Shown here piece by piece: positions 32,966 through 44,021 of a stretch of DNA of 64,000 bases. Position numbers and translations under genes: made by a program. The notes below the pieces were generated by a model. That model was not told the origin of the DNA and ran no database searches. It was given only the letters and a program-made list of their open reading frames with translations. Location: assembly GCF_042186555.1 (NCBI RefSeq), contig NC_133334.1, positions 211,671,332-211,735,331 on the forward strand, given 5' to 3'. Within the stretch, counting starts at the first letter, position 1; each line of letters starts with the position of its first letter. The stretch is from Aquarana catesbeiana. Its lineage: Eukaryota; Chordata; Amphibia; Anura; Ranidae.

Positions 32966-33007
32966 GCTCAGAGAAGGAAGGGCTGAGCCCAGCCCCGACA
33001 CTAAGAT

Positions 33008-34212
33008 GATATACATCAGGTATGGCTAGATGCATCTCTACAAAAAATATATACAAAAACAACAATAAAATCTAGTATGGTAAGATGGACAGTGCAGTAT
33101 AAATAAAGAGCTCAAGGGAAAATAAGATACCACCAATTAGGTGGGATAACCTACCCTAATATGTCTAACATTCACTGCATCGGTCAGCATGTGGTCCTGT
33201 CGAATGAGAGCAGTAGGAGAATGTCTATGTCGGGAGCTGAGGGAGTACTGTCCATGGGCACAGATAAGAGGACTAGAAAAAGTAATTAGACTCTCCATAT
33301 TGGGCAAAGTGTCTAGCAATCCAAATTGGAATCTATAAAAAATGTATAGTGCTAGAATTAATAGAGTACAAGGAGTGATAAGGAAATGTGGAGTGCAACA
33401 CTGATGCAAAGAGAAAGGGGGATCCAATGCAAAGGGTGGAAGTCAATATAGTAAAGGTGCATATAGGCAACAAAAAAGTACATGTATATGTAAATAGTAC
33501 TTTGTTGCATGGTAAAGTGAGTAAACCCTTAACACCAGAAGCAGAATGTAGATCAAACCCCAGAAAAAAGAGCGAGACCTTTTGAGAGGTAAAATAGAGT
33601 GAAGAATGAGGGGCCATGGTCACCCAGAGGCACATATGTATAAAGAAAAACCCTCAAAATGGGACTTTAACGGAACTGGGTCATTATAGTGTCTGAAGTG
33701 AATGAACAGTATTTCTAGGTAGTATAAAGGTTAATAAAGTTTTATTAATACAAATTGTGTAAAATATTACAATACATTTTAAAAATGATGGGAAACAGGT
33801 TCTTGATACTGTACTATATTATATTAAGATATAATCAATAGAGAACAAAGGATGGAAATTGCTGAACATCCATCGCGTTTCGAATTAGATTTTCTTTTTC
33901 GGGGGTGGTGCATAAACATTATAGAAAGGAAAATACTTTCTTAATATGCTATGAGTACATCTTGAATGAAGAACCAAAATTAAAATATTAGTTGCAATTG
34001 CCCTCCAATGTCAACAAGGGGAATCTAGACCAGTGCTTGAACAGTGTGTCAAAAAAGGTTTTTCCCGGTCATTCACCACAGACTAGTGGAGATATGTGCT
34101 AAAGCAAGGGAGTCCATGCATCACCAACAGCTCTTAAATGCATAGTCACCAGAGATCAATCAGGAAGTGACGTTTTTTGTGACATATTATATGTGTGTGT
34201 GTGTGTGTATAT
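33008..34212. other. unassigned repeat sequence
   Basis: AT-rich sequence with no genes. The CATCGCGTTTCGAATTAG motif at 33872 and TAGTGCTAGAATTAATAG at 33348 resemble dispersed repeat edges seen near 27400 and 61270. Boundaries are not definable. Confidence 0.3.
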
Positions 34213-34918
34213 ACCGTATATACTCGAGTATAAGCTGAGGCACCTAATTTTACCACAAAAAAATTGGAAAACTTATTGACTCAAGTATAAGCCTAGGGTG
34301 AGAAATGGGCAGCTACTGTAAGTGAAAAAGAGGGTCAACAATGCCCATTTGCAGCCTCACTGTGCCCATTTGCAGCCATAGGTCCCCCGAACATCAAACT
34401 TGGTAGTTAAGGGTTCCTAGATGCCCCCTAGCTGCAGCCAAAATTTGGGGTCTCTGGACCCAAAGGGTCCCGAAATGACATTGCTGCAGATGGACACAGT
34501 TGACCGACTTTGGGGCCCCATTTCTCGGGGCCACTTGGTGCTAGGAACTCCAAATTTGGTTTGCAAACCCAGTGGAACTAGCACTACAACATACCCATAT
34601 CTGAATTTACCAGACTCCAGCTGGCGTTCCTAGCCCCAAGTGGCCCCGAGACACGGGGCCTCAGTCGGTTTGGAAAATGTCAAGCACTTCTGCAGCAGAG
34701 AATGACATTTTCTGAACCGACTTTGGGGCCCCGTATCTCGTGGCCACTTGGTGCTAGGAACCACAGCTGGATATGTTGTAGTGCTAGTTCCACTGGGTTT
34801 ACACACCAAATTTGGGGTTCCTAGCACCAAGTGGCCCTGAGATACGGGGCCCCAAAGTCAAAGTTGTTCCGGAAAATGTAATTCTCTGGTGCAGAAAGGT
34901 ATACTCGAGTATATACGG
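34213..34918. mobile_element. MITE with CCGTATATACTCGAGTATA ends
   Basis: The ends CCGTATATACTCGAGTATA and TATACTCGAGTATATACGG are perfect 19-bp inverted repeats. The subterminal AAGCTGAGGCACCTAATTTT motif is known in dispersed vertebrate DNA-transposon families. The interior contains repeated blocks on GGCCACTTGGTGCTAGGAAC in both orientations (34540, 34745, and reversed at 34625, 34815). It sits inside a TG/TA microsatellite, which hides the target duplication. Confidence 0.85.
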
Positions 34919-35137
34919 TGTGTATATATATGTATGTGTGTGTGTGTATGTGTGTATATATATATATATATTATAGTATTACATCACCTGTATATCTTTA
35001 TATACGAATATCCTTCATGACAATCCATTCAATATCTGTTTTGGTCAATATATAAGGATAGGAAGGTCACTAGAAAGGAGAAGGCATTCTATCCCACAGT
35101 ATGCATTAAGCTGTGGTGATTAAATAAGCTGTGTGGT

Positions 35138-35741
35138 TGGTGTAACCTGGGGGACAGGTAGCAGATACAAAGCTCCCTGGGATGAGCAGTCTTTTAGGCA
35201 CAGATACCAAATCCAGTGAGGTAGTGAAAAACACTGCAGTGTTTATTTGTGATATATACAAGTCTATATACAGGTGCTGTACAGTGTTCCAAAAACAAAT
35301 AGGAACAAAAATAGGCGAACAAAAATAGGCAAGCAAAAACCTAGCCGTGTCTCGGCACTAACTATACAATATTTACAGATCCTAACTACCAGGCTGAGCA
35401 AGCCTACCGCTTGTCAGCTTCCACATACACAGCTTAATATCTTTTACTAGCATGTTGCTCTCCTAGACAGACGTTGTCTGAGGTTCCCAGGCCAAGAGCA
35501 CTGGCTGTCTGTCTCAGGTGAGTTTAAATTAGCCTGGTGGAGAGGACCAAGACGAGAACTGGGTCATGGATCAGAGATCCCTGAACGTGCATGAGAGGAG
35601 CCTGGGAGATGTATAAACCCCGAATAGGACTTTTCCCAGCTCTCTCTGGGATGCTCTGCTACAATGGTCATCAAGTCAGAGGACAAATGGGTCCTCTGAC
35701 TTGGTAGGTAGTTAGATAAATTACCCATAGCCATCATTACA
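35138..35741 (-). other. LTR-like segment
   Basis: TGTAACCTGGGGG at the left and CATCATTACA at the right give TG...CA ends. On the minus strand CAAATAAACACTGC could be a polyadenylation signal region. No matching target duplication was found. Confidence 0.3.
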
Positions 35742-36014
35742 GACCAGGGAAAAGCAGTAAAACAACATGAACAAAATTTATCAGATAAAGTACCTCATGT
35801 TGGATGATACAACTAAGGTCCGAGTGCAGAGTGACCCCGCAAACAGAGGAGAGGAAAAGGACCATGGGAGAGTGTGATGTCTTAGAATGGGTGGTGTATA
35901 TACCAACAGTATGACCACAGGTGACTCCCAGCGTTACGCTGGCATTCGCGGTGAGGGGGAGGCGTCACACCTGAGCGAGGAATTCGCACATGCATTGGTG
36001 CTGGAAACTGCCCT

Positions 36015-36477
36015 TTTTTTTTCTCATGGTCTGAGAGTCCTTCAGGTGCCTTTTGGCAAAGTCCAGGCAGGCTGTCTTGTGCCTTATACTGAGGAATGAC
36101 TTCCGTCTGGTCATTCTATCATACAGGCCAGATTGGTGGAGTGCTGCAGAGATATGTGTTCTTCTGGAAGGTTCTCCTCTCTTCACAGAGAAACGCTGGA
36201 GCTCAGCCAGAGTGACCATTGGGTTCTTGGTCACCTTCCTGACTAAGGCCCTTCTCCCCTGATTTCTCAGTTTGTCCGGGCGGCCCGCTCTAGGAAGAGT
36301 CCTGTGGTTCCAAACTTCTTCCATTTCTGGATGATGGAGGCCACTGTGCTCATTGGGACCTTCAATGCTGCAGAAATGTTTCTGTACCCTTCCCCAGATC
36401 TGTATCTCTATACAATCCTGTCTCACAGGTCTGCAGACAATTCTTTGGACTGCATGGCTTGGTTTGTACTCTGACAT
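36015..36477 (-). pseudogene. Tc1 family C transposase, N-terminal part, broken
   Basis: The minus strand encodes the paired DNA-binding region: LPRAGRPDKLRNQGRRALVR, NPMVTLAELQRFSVKRGEPS and ISAALHQSGLYDRMTRRKSF. It starts near 36477 with the first helices frameshifted. It runs to FAKRHLKDSQTMR, just short of the first catalytic aspartate, where the composite insertion breaks it. Confidence 0.88.
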
Positions 36478-36752
36478 GCACTGTTAATTTTGAGACCTTA
36501 TATAGACAGTTGTGTGTCTTTCCAAATCATGTCCAATCAACTGAATTTACCACAGGTGGACTCCAATCAAGTTGTAGAAACATGTCATGGATGATCAGTT
36601 CAAACAGGATGCACCTGAGCTCAATTTTGAGTGTCATGGCAAAGGCTGTGAATACTTATGTACGTGTGATATATATATTTTTTCATTTTGGAATAAGGTC
36701 GTAACATAACAAAATGTGTAAAAAGTGAAGCGCTGTGAATATTTTCCAGTTG

Positions 36753-37865
36753 CACTTTTAAAAAAAGTTAAAATAAAACATTTTTTTTTTTTTTTTGGAT
36801 AAAGCTTTTACATAAATTTAAAAAATCCAACCCCTATCAGTGTTAAATAATTTGTCTTAACCCATTAACTGACACTTTTGCTGGACAACTTGGTCTGTTA
36901 AAGTAAGGATACTGGCTATACAGTTGTATAGTTGTGGAACAATTTAATTTGGTAAAGTCCATTCATTTAAAAATCAAATGTTTAAAGCAAACTAGATTTT
37001 GAAGTTCTTTTGAATTATATTTGTTGAGTCATTAAATGTACTAAGAATTTTAAAATTTTGCTAATTTTTGTGCAACAATTAATTCTAAAATCTACTAGTG
37101 TATGACCAACTTCACTGGCCAGGTCATCAGATGAAAATAAAGGAAAAAAAGCCTAAGGATTCTTTCAAAAGGCATCTGTCCGGGAACAGATCTCCTGTTG
37201 AAATGGAGCTGACAGATGCCACCTTTGTGACACTCATACCTGTTCAGGTTATGTTCACATTTTGACAGTGAAATTGTGTTGGATCTTTAGACAATCGGAT
37301 TAAAACCCATGGGAAAGGGGTTAGAAGAAAGAAAACTAAGGCTGCCACCAAATGTAAGAATTAGTAATCTTCAATATATTAAAAGTATTTTGGGGGTTTA
37401 ATACTGCTTTAACAGGCTCTCCTGCCTCCTCAATGGTGACCTTCCTTGTAGCTGCACCCAACTGTTTCCTATGCCTCTGCCACAAGCGAGTTTGGAACTC
37501 ATTCGATTCTTAAACCTTTGCCACAGGTCAGCCTCTGGTTCCCTAGCCTCAGCCACAGGCCAGTTTGGATTCCTACTGATCCCAGGTTCAGGCCCCTGGG
37601 AGAAAAAATGTCCCCACACTCTGCCTTCCTCTCCCAGACAAAGGCCTAGCAGGCATGGACATTCCACAGTTATATCATTTGCAGGCAAAGGCCTGCATGG
37701 GAAGAATCCCTCTAGATCTGTCTAAAAGGTCAACCCAATATTTATCCTCTCCCCCAGCTCATATCATTGGAATAAATTAAGCCTATCTGAAAATACTTGC
37801 TCAAAGCAGTGTCTTTACAGGTACAATGACAAAAAATGAGTTTCTTCTGCATTTTGTGATTTTAG
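36753..37865. other. intron, nothing recognised
   Basis: MUS81 intron sequence ending in acceptor GTGATTTTAG. No genes or complete repeats are recognised. Confidence 0.5.
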
Positions 37866-37964
37866 AAAAAGAAAAAGACAGATGGAAAAAAGCAGCGGGA
37901 ATATGTGCCTCAGAAAAGGTCAGGGGGCTATGCTGTGCTTTTGACTCTCTACAAGAACAGCAAG
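37866..37964 (+). CDS. mus81: MUS81 exon, start of the winged-helix region
   Basis: This 99-bp exon of 33 codons has acceptor ATTTTAG and donor GTAAGC, both ends in phase 0. It begins with a lysine-rich basic stretch (KKKKTDGKKQREYVPQKRSG) and continues GYAVLLTLYKNSK. The second part matches the conserved MUS81 segment at the start of the N-terminal winged helix (human GARVILLVLYREH). The basic cluster may act in nuclear import or DNA contact; that is inference. It joins in frame to the exon at 51364. Confidence 0.94.
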
Positions 37965-38464
37965 GTAAGCAAGATGAAATCCAGAACATTTTCAAACTAA
38001 GGAACCAGGGTCATACACTAAACTTTCATGTATTTTTCATAATGAAGGTTATATTGATAAGGATTCCCAGTTTCTTTATGGGTCTCCCAGTGACTTTAGC
38101 AGACTCTTATATAACTGAGTAGACCGAGGTCTAATGCCACGCCCATGGGCTGAGTGCCAGATCTTCAATCATCTTTTATTTTTTATTTTTTTTAAACAAT
38201 CAGGATTGCTCTATTAAAGGATTGATAATACATCATGCATTAAAGAAAACAAAACAAAAACGTTTGACATTGCATGTCATTGGGTACATACAGTACATAA
38301 ATTCCAGGCACATAAAACCCAAAAAGACATCCAGCAGCATTACAGAGAGATAGATAAAATTCACTACAATCCCATAGGACCGATGAACATCTTTAATACC
38401 ATACCAGTACATTTGATTTTAATCATCTTATTTGGTTGAGCTAAACGTCTATCTGTAGCCAGAA

Positions 38465-38502
<38 letters not shown>

Positions 38503-39500
38503 CTTAGCTGGCTGAGGGAGCACAAAAACCTCTGTCAGGTATTTGTTTCTGCCCTACTGAGGAGCTTTCATTCTCCCGTTGTCACTGGGACAGAAAGTGA
38601 TAAGAAATCCAAACTTTTACAGTTGTCACTGCAACGTGAAAAGAAGGGAAATTGTGCAATGGGTGTGTCTTCTGGTGACAACTTTATAGAATAGACAATG
38701 TCTTTGGGACAGGAAGTGACCATAAAAAGTCGGGCAGATCACAAATTAACGATCACTGATCTAGAAAATGTACCTGAGTAATAAAACTTAATTTTTTGTA
38801 ATTTTTTTTTTTACTATAAGTCCTTTTGCACATGATACTCCTGTTTAAGCATCTACTTTTTCAGACTTTCTTTTTTCTTTTGTATGTATTTGCATGTATT
38901 TACACGTATATGCTTTTGTGCATTATCGTGCAAATGTGCAAAAACAAAGCTCAGTCAGACCAGTAGCAAATGCCCTTTACAGGCAAGGACCGCGGGCCCC
39001 TTGTTTGTGTAGCACAGTCCTAGTGCCCAGGTGTCCTCCTCCTTTGGCTACTAATCAGAGCACCACCTCCTCAGGCACTGTCAGCCCACCTGGCTGCAGC
39101 TGCCCCTTTTTATAGCCCTCCTGGCTAAGACTCCACAGTCCTCCCATACTGACTCTGCATTCATCCCAGACTGCTCTCTTCCAGTCCTCTCAGGCAATGG
39201 AGAAAACTCTCCCTTAACTTAAAGTGGCCCAAATATTTGATATATCATAAACAAAAAAGGAAAAAGTATATAAAATGTATACAAATTTTTATTTAACAAT
39301 GAGTTAAAAAGGAGCAACAATAGTGGCTGGTAAGCATAAATGTCAACACAAAAAATGACAAAACAGCAGAGAAAATGGAGTTCTAAAGAGGTCCCTGTAC
39401 TACCGTGAAGAGAGCACCATGGCAGGATGCCCACAGACAACACTGACGCGTGTATTATCTTGTTGAGTACCTGTGTATTGTCTTGTTGAGTATTAGTGTC
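37965..39500. other. intron; poly-T tract and LTR-like segment
   Basis: No genes. A poly-T run of about 33 occupies 38468-38500. At 38970-39200, CT-rich sequence includes, on the minus strand, GGGCTATAAAAAGGGG (about 39101-39116), a TATA-box-like element as found in LTRs. Element ends were not found. Confidence 0.35.
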
Positions 39501-39565
39501 AGGAAGCTAGTTAGATAATTTGGACAGGGTATAATCCCCAATCCTCATTAAATTTAATAGGTACG

Positions 39566-40548
39566 ATGCCTGGCGGGTGTGGAGAGGCGACTCGTTGCAC
39601 ATCTTGCGGCATGTATGCGTTCCTTGATAATCTGATCGAGGTTGAATACTGCTGTGCAAAATGTAAGCACATTGTTTCCTTGGAAGCCCAGGTTCTGAAC
39701 CTGCAAAAGCAACTGTCAGCACTGAGATGTCCCTCCATACTAAAGGAGAGCCAGGAACGTACATGGCAGGTGTCGGCAGGGGCCAGCACAGAGGCGGGTG
39801 GAGACAAAGAGGTGCAGGCACTAGGAAAGAGTAGATGGGTGACAATCAGAAAGGGTAGAGGGGGAAGTGCCAGGGAGGCCGATCAAGGGCTAGAGCATCC
39901 CAATAAGTACGCTCCATTGAGTGACACTGGTAAAATCAGTCAGTGACCAGCACTGCTGGAGCTGAGGTACTCTCCTAGCTTCCGGGGGAAGAACTCCTCC
40001 AGTGAGAGTGGGGGGGGGGAGCGAAGGGAAAGAAAAAACAGATTCTGGTGGTAGGGGACTTAATTCTTAGAAGGACAGAGAGGCCAATCTGTAACAAAGA
40101 CCTGAAGTGCCGAACTGTATGTTGTCTACCGGGTGCTTGGGTTCGGCACATCACGGATCTGGTGAACAGATTACTGGGAGGGGCTGGGGAAGACCCAGCT
40201 GTCATGGTGCACGTTGGCACCAATGATAAAGTCAGAGGCAGATGGAGTGTCCTAAAGAACAATTTTAGGGACTTGGGAGCTAAATTGAGGAAAAGGACCT
40301 CCAAGGTAGTATTCTCAGGAATACTACCGGTACATCGAGCCACACCAGAAAGGCAGGGGGGGATTAGGGAAGTAAACAAGTGGCTGAAGAGCTGGTGTGG
40401 TAAGGAGGGGTTTGAGTTCCTGGAGGACTGGGCCGACTTCTCAATCGATAACCAGTACTATAGAAGGGATGGACTGCACCTAAATGAGGAGGGTGCAGAT
40501 CAGCTGGGAATGAAGATGGCCAAAAAGTTAGAGGGGTTTTTAAACTAG
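39566..40548 (+). pseudogene. LINE ORF1: coiled coil plus SGNH esterase
   Basis: The first frame (39566-39946, 126 codons) starts MPGGCGEATRCTSCGMY, has paired cysteines (CCAKCKHI) and a leucine-heptad stretch (IVSLEAQVLNLQKQLSAL). After a stop and frame change, the second frame (40048-40548) shows SGNH-hydrolase blocks: VGDLILRR (block I), VHVGTND (block III) and DGLHLNEEG (block V, with the Asp-x-x-His pair). Block I reads GDL where GDS is usual, so the nucleophilic serine appears lost here. In CR1/L2 elements this esterase is part of ORF1; its role in retrotransposition is thought to involve membrane or nucleic-acid binding. Confidence 0.85.
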
Positions 40549-40627
40549 GCGATGGGGGGGAGGGTCCAGAGGTAGAGATAGTCCGGAGCATATTCCAGAG
40601 GGTAGTATTGGGGGCATTAGTGGTAGG

Positions 40628-43263
40628 TTGACCAAAGCACATAAACCCAAGGTAAGTATAGTAGCAAGTCCTAGTTGCAATCTCGGAACACCCAATAAGA
40701 GGATAATATGCGACCGGTCTAAACTACGTGGCATGTTCACCAATGCCAGGAGCCTGGCAGACAAGATGGGTGAACTAGAGATACTGTTGTACGAGGAGGA
40801 TTTGGATTTTGTGGGAATTTCAGAGACCTGGTTCAACAGCTCTTATGATTGGCTGGCACCCATTTAAAGGTATACCCTTTATCGCAAGGATAGAGGGTAA
40901 AAAAGGGGGAGGGGTATGCCTATATATCAAGAATAATGTACAAGTGAATGTGAGAGATGACATCACTAAGGGAGCTAGGGAGGAGGTGGAATCCTTATGG
41001 GTAGAGCTCCAAAGGGATCAAGCTAAGGGGAAAATAATACTGGAAGTATGCTATAGGCCCCCTAACCTGAGGGAGGAAGGGGGGGGGGGACAGATCTCCT
41101 ATCACAATTTGGATTAGCAACAAGGATGGGAAGTGTTATCATAATGGGGGATTTTAATTATCCAGACATAGCCTGGGCGGACGGAACCACGCATTCATCT
41201 AAGGCAAGTAGAAATAAAGCGTTACTGGATCTACTGATTACCAACAATACAGACCTGATCACGGATGTGGAAATACGGGGCAATTTAGGTAACCGCGATC
41301 ACAGGTCAATTGGCTTCAGTATAAATCACACAAATAGGAAACATAAGGGGAATACAAAGACACTGAATTTCAAGAGGGCCAACTTCCCTGAACTACAAAC
41401 ATTGCTGGAAGGTATAAATTGGGATAAAATCTTAGGAACAAAGAACACGGAGGAGAGATGGGTTTGCTTTAAGAGCATATTAAATAAGGTCATTAGCCAA
41501 TGCATCCCATTAGGTAATACATTTAAAAGAGCAAACAAAAGTCCTGGATGGCTTAACTCCAATGTAAAAATGTATATAAAAGCAAAGGAGAAGACCTTCA
41601 AAAAATACAAGGTTGAGGGATCATCATCAGCATTCAGAATTTATAAAGAATGCAACAAGAAATGTAAGGGTACAATAAGGACGGTTAAGATAGAACATGA
41701 AAGACACATAGCGGAGGAGAGCAAAATGTAAACAGTAAAAAAGGGAGGACAGACCATATTGGCCCCCATAAAGAATGAGGAAGGACATCTGGTTACAAAG
41801 GATTGGGGATATGGGCAAGGTATTGAATTTATTTTTCTCTTCAGTCTTCACGAGGGAATCGAGGGGCTTCAGTAACCAAAACTGCAGTGTTTATCCTCAT
41901 GACACATCACAAGAAGCACCTCCATGGTTAACAGAGGACAGAATGAAAGTTAGACTTGGGACACTAAACATTAATAAAGCATGGCGTGCACCCGAGGGTA
42001 CTTGGGGAACTCAGTCTAGTATTTGCCAGACCATTGTTCCTAATTTTTACTGACAGTCTACTGACTGGAATGGTACCAGCTGATTGGAGAAAAGCCAATG
42101 TAGCACCAATATTTAAAAAGGGCCCAAAATGCATCCCTGGAAATTACAGACCAGTTAGCCTAGTATGTAAATTCTTGGAGGGGATTTTGGATTTTCCAAA
42201 AGCATTTGACACAGTTCCCCATAAACGTTTACTGTACAAAATCAGATCTGTTGGCATGGACCATAGGATGAGTACATGGATTGAAAACTGGCTACAAGGG
42301 CGAGTTCAGAGGGTGGTGTTAATGGGGAGTACTCGGAATGGTCAGGGGTGGGTAGTGGGGTCCCCCAGGGTTCTGTGCTGGGACCAATCCTGTTTAATTT
42401 GTTCATAAACGACCTGGAGGATGGGGTAAACAGTTCAATCTCTGTATTTGCGGACGATACTAAGCAAAGCAGGGCAACAACTTCTCCGCAGGATGTGGAA
42501 ACCTTGCAAAAAGATCTGAACAAATTAATGGGGTGGGCAACTACATGGCAAATGAGGTTCAATGTAGAAAAATGTAAAATAATGCATTTGGGTTTCAAAA
42601 ATAGGAATGCAATCTATACACTGGGGGGAGAACCTCTGGGGGAATCTAGGATGGAAAAGGACCTGGGGGTCCTAGTAGATGATAGGCTCAGCAATGGCAT
42701 GCAATGCCAAGCTGCTGCTAACAAAGCAAACAGAATATTGGCATGCATTAAAGGGGATTAATTCCAGAGATAAAATGATAAATCTCCTGCTTTGCAAGAC
42801 TCTTGTCCGGCCGCACCTAGAGTATGCTGTCCAGTTCTGGGCACCAGTCCTCAGGAAGGATGTACTGGAAATGAATCGAGTACAAAGAAGGGCAACAAAG
42901 CTAATAAAGGGTCTGGAGGATATTGATTATGAGGAAAGGTTGCGAGCACTGAACTTATTCTCTCTGGAGAAGAGACGCTTGAGAGGGGATATGATTTCAA
43001 TATACAAATACCATACTGGTGACCCCACAATAGGGATACAACTTTTTTGCGGAAGGGAGTTTAACAAGACTTGTGGCCAATCAATAAAATTAGAAGAAAA
43101 GCGGTTTAACCTTAAACTATGTAGAGGGTTCTTTACAGTAAAAGCGGCAAGGATGTGTAATTCGATTCCACAGGTGGTGGTCTCAGCGGGGGGCATCGAT
43201 AGTTTTAAGAAACTATTAGATAAGCACCTGAACAACCGCAACATACAGGGATACACAAATTAA
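40628..43263 (+). pseudogene. LINE ORF2: endonuclease and reverse transcriptase, broken
   Basis: Endonuclease motifs: TNARSL (40740), DFVGISETWF (40804), GGGVCLYIK, GDFNYPDIAW (41147) and NRDHRSIGF (41290). Reverse transcriptase: WRKANVAPIFKKG (42085), NYRPVSLVCKFLEGI, then directly FPKAFDTVPHKRLL (42194), so about 50 residues between these motifs are deleted. After that GVPQGSVLGPILFNLFINDL (42357) and FADDTK (42449, the catalytic YxDD-type box). The C-terminal part reads through to 43263 (RPHLEYAVQFWAP, RRATKLIKGLED, SLEKRRLRGDMI). Frameshifts occur near 40866, 41117, 42050, 42350 and 42760. Confidence 0.9.
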
Positions 43264-43462
43264 TACTGACATATAATCACACACACAGGTTGGACTTGAT
43301 GGACTTGTGTCTTTTTTCGACCTCACCTACTATGTAACTATATTACTAGAACGGATTACTTCTATAATAAAATGAACAAAGAATGAACAAAGAATGAATA
43401 AATCACAAAATAAATACATCCACTCTTTGTTCCTAATGTCATTTGTGGAAAATTAAACTTAC

Positions 43463-43664
43463 ATGTTGACAAAATTTGTGAAAACACATGTGACAGCCAC
43501 AAAATAGTTAAAACCAATCAGTGATGTCCATCCAAGGATCCAAAGAGAACTGATGCTCACAATGATGTTAATGCACCCGGTGAAGACCAGCGAGACCAGG
43601 CAATATAAATGCCCCCAGAAGCCGGAGGCACACTGGGGGATATATACAGTGACAAAATTGCAAT
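43463..43664 (-). CDS. candidate exon of an unidentified membrane protein, antisense in MUS81 intron
   Basis: On the minus strand a pyrimidine tract (CCCCCCCTTCTTTTTGTATAG) leads into an open 202-bp segment ending at GTAAGT. The frame enters at codon position 2 and leaves after position 2, so the exon alone gives 66 complete codons. The peptide is strongly hydrophobic: FVTVYIPQCASGFWGHLYCL, then VSLVFTGCINIIVSISSLWI, then LGWTSLIGFNYFVAVTCVFT. It could hold two membrane spans with a Pro-Gln-Cys turn before the first. The codons look like real coding sequence and nothing in it matches the window's repeat families. I do not recognise the gene and found no partner exons here. It may belong to a gene nested in, or overlapping, MUS81, or be a relic. 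Confidence 0.55.
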
Positions 43665-43884
43665 CTATACAAAAAGAAGGGGGGGTGTATAAAAACAAAA
43701 AAATGGTGGAAGGCCTGCCTCTTGGTCCTCTCCGACTGTATGACTCACCAGACCACCTGTCTGTCTTACTCCTCCCTGGAGATTTGCCCGGCAGTATTCT
43801 CCACTTGCTCCCGTGCCTTTGGTCAAGACTAGGGTTTTCTTCAAGCCAGACCCGAACACTATAGGCAATTTTTTTTTTTTAACG

Positions 43885-44021
43885 TAGGGTTGCCACCTGT
43901 CCAGAAATCACCCGGAGAGTCCAGGTTTTGAATCCTGTCCGGGTTTCAGACTGCCTGAAACCTGGATACATGATTCCAAACCTGGACTGTCTGGGTGAAT
44001 CATGGACAGGTGGCAACCCTA
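43885..44021. mobile_element. 137-bp palindromic MITE
   Basis: The ends TAGGGTTGCCACCTGTCC and GGACAGGTGGCAACCCTA are perfect 18-bp inverted repeats, and the interior (CCGGGTTTCAGACTGCCTGAAACCTGGA) is itself nearly palindromic. No clear target duplication beyond TA was found. Confidence 0.85.

Larger units (their letters stand above)
28536..36014. mobile_element. composite insertion into Tc1 family C
   Basis: This holds, in order, LTR-like sequence (about 28700-29150), Gypsy pol remnants (29150-32965) interrupted by a hAT element and a solo LTR, unassigned repeats (33008-34212), a CTCGAG-ended MITE (34213-34918) and LTR-like sequence (35138-35741). About 20 bp of the Tc1 coding sequence is missing at the junction. 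How the whole block arrived is unclear; serial insertion is most likely. Confidence 0.6.
28012..36752 (-). mobile_element. Tc1-like transposon, family C, split by a 7.5-kb insertion
   Basis: The left end CAGTCTGGAAAGTATTCACA is preceded by TA. The inverted right end GTGAATATTTTCCAGTTG is at about 36735. The two element halves (28012-28535 and 36015-36752) join to give about 1.26 kb of Tc1, so some sequence is lost. Inner repeats are seen at AATGTACACATCC (28192) and GTGAATACTTATGTAC (36648). Confidence 0.85.
39530..43345 (+). mobile_element. CR1/L2-type LINE, nearly full length, inactive
   Basis: In order: ORF1 with a Cys-containing N-terminus and coiled coil, an SGNH esterase domain, an apurinic-type endonuclease, reverse transcriptase, and a 3' tail GGTTGGACTTGATGGACTTG ... 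CTACTATGTAACTAT at 43290-43345. The esterase in ORF1 and the short 3' repeat tail are features of the CR1/L2 group. A 5'-truncated copy lies at 53926-54749. The 5' end is uncertain. Several frameshifts and an internal deletion make it dead. Confidence 0.88.

Noticed and set aside
38468..38500. Poly-T as the tail of a processed retrocopy
   Set aside because: No coding or SINE-like sequence is adjacent on either side; simple tract.
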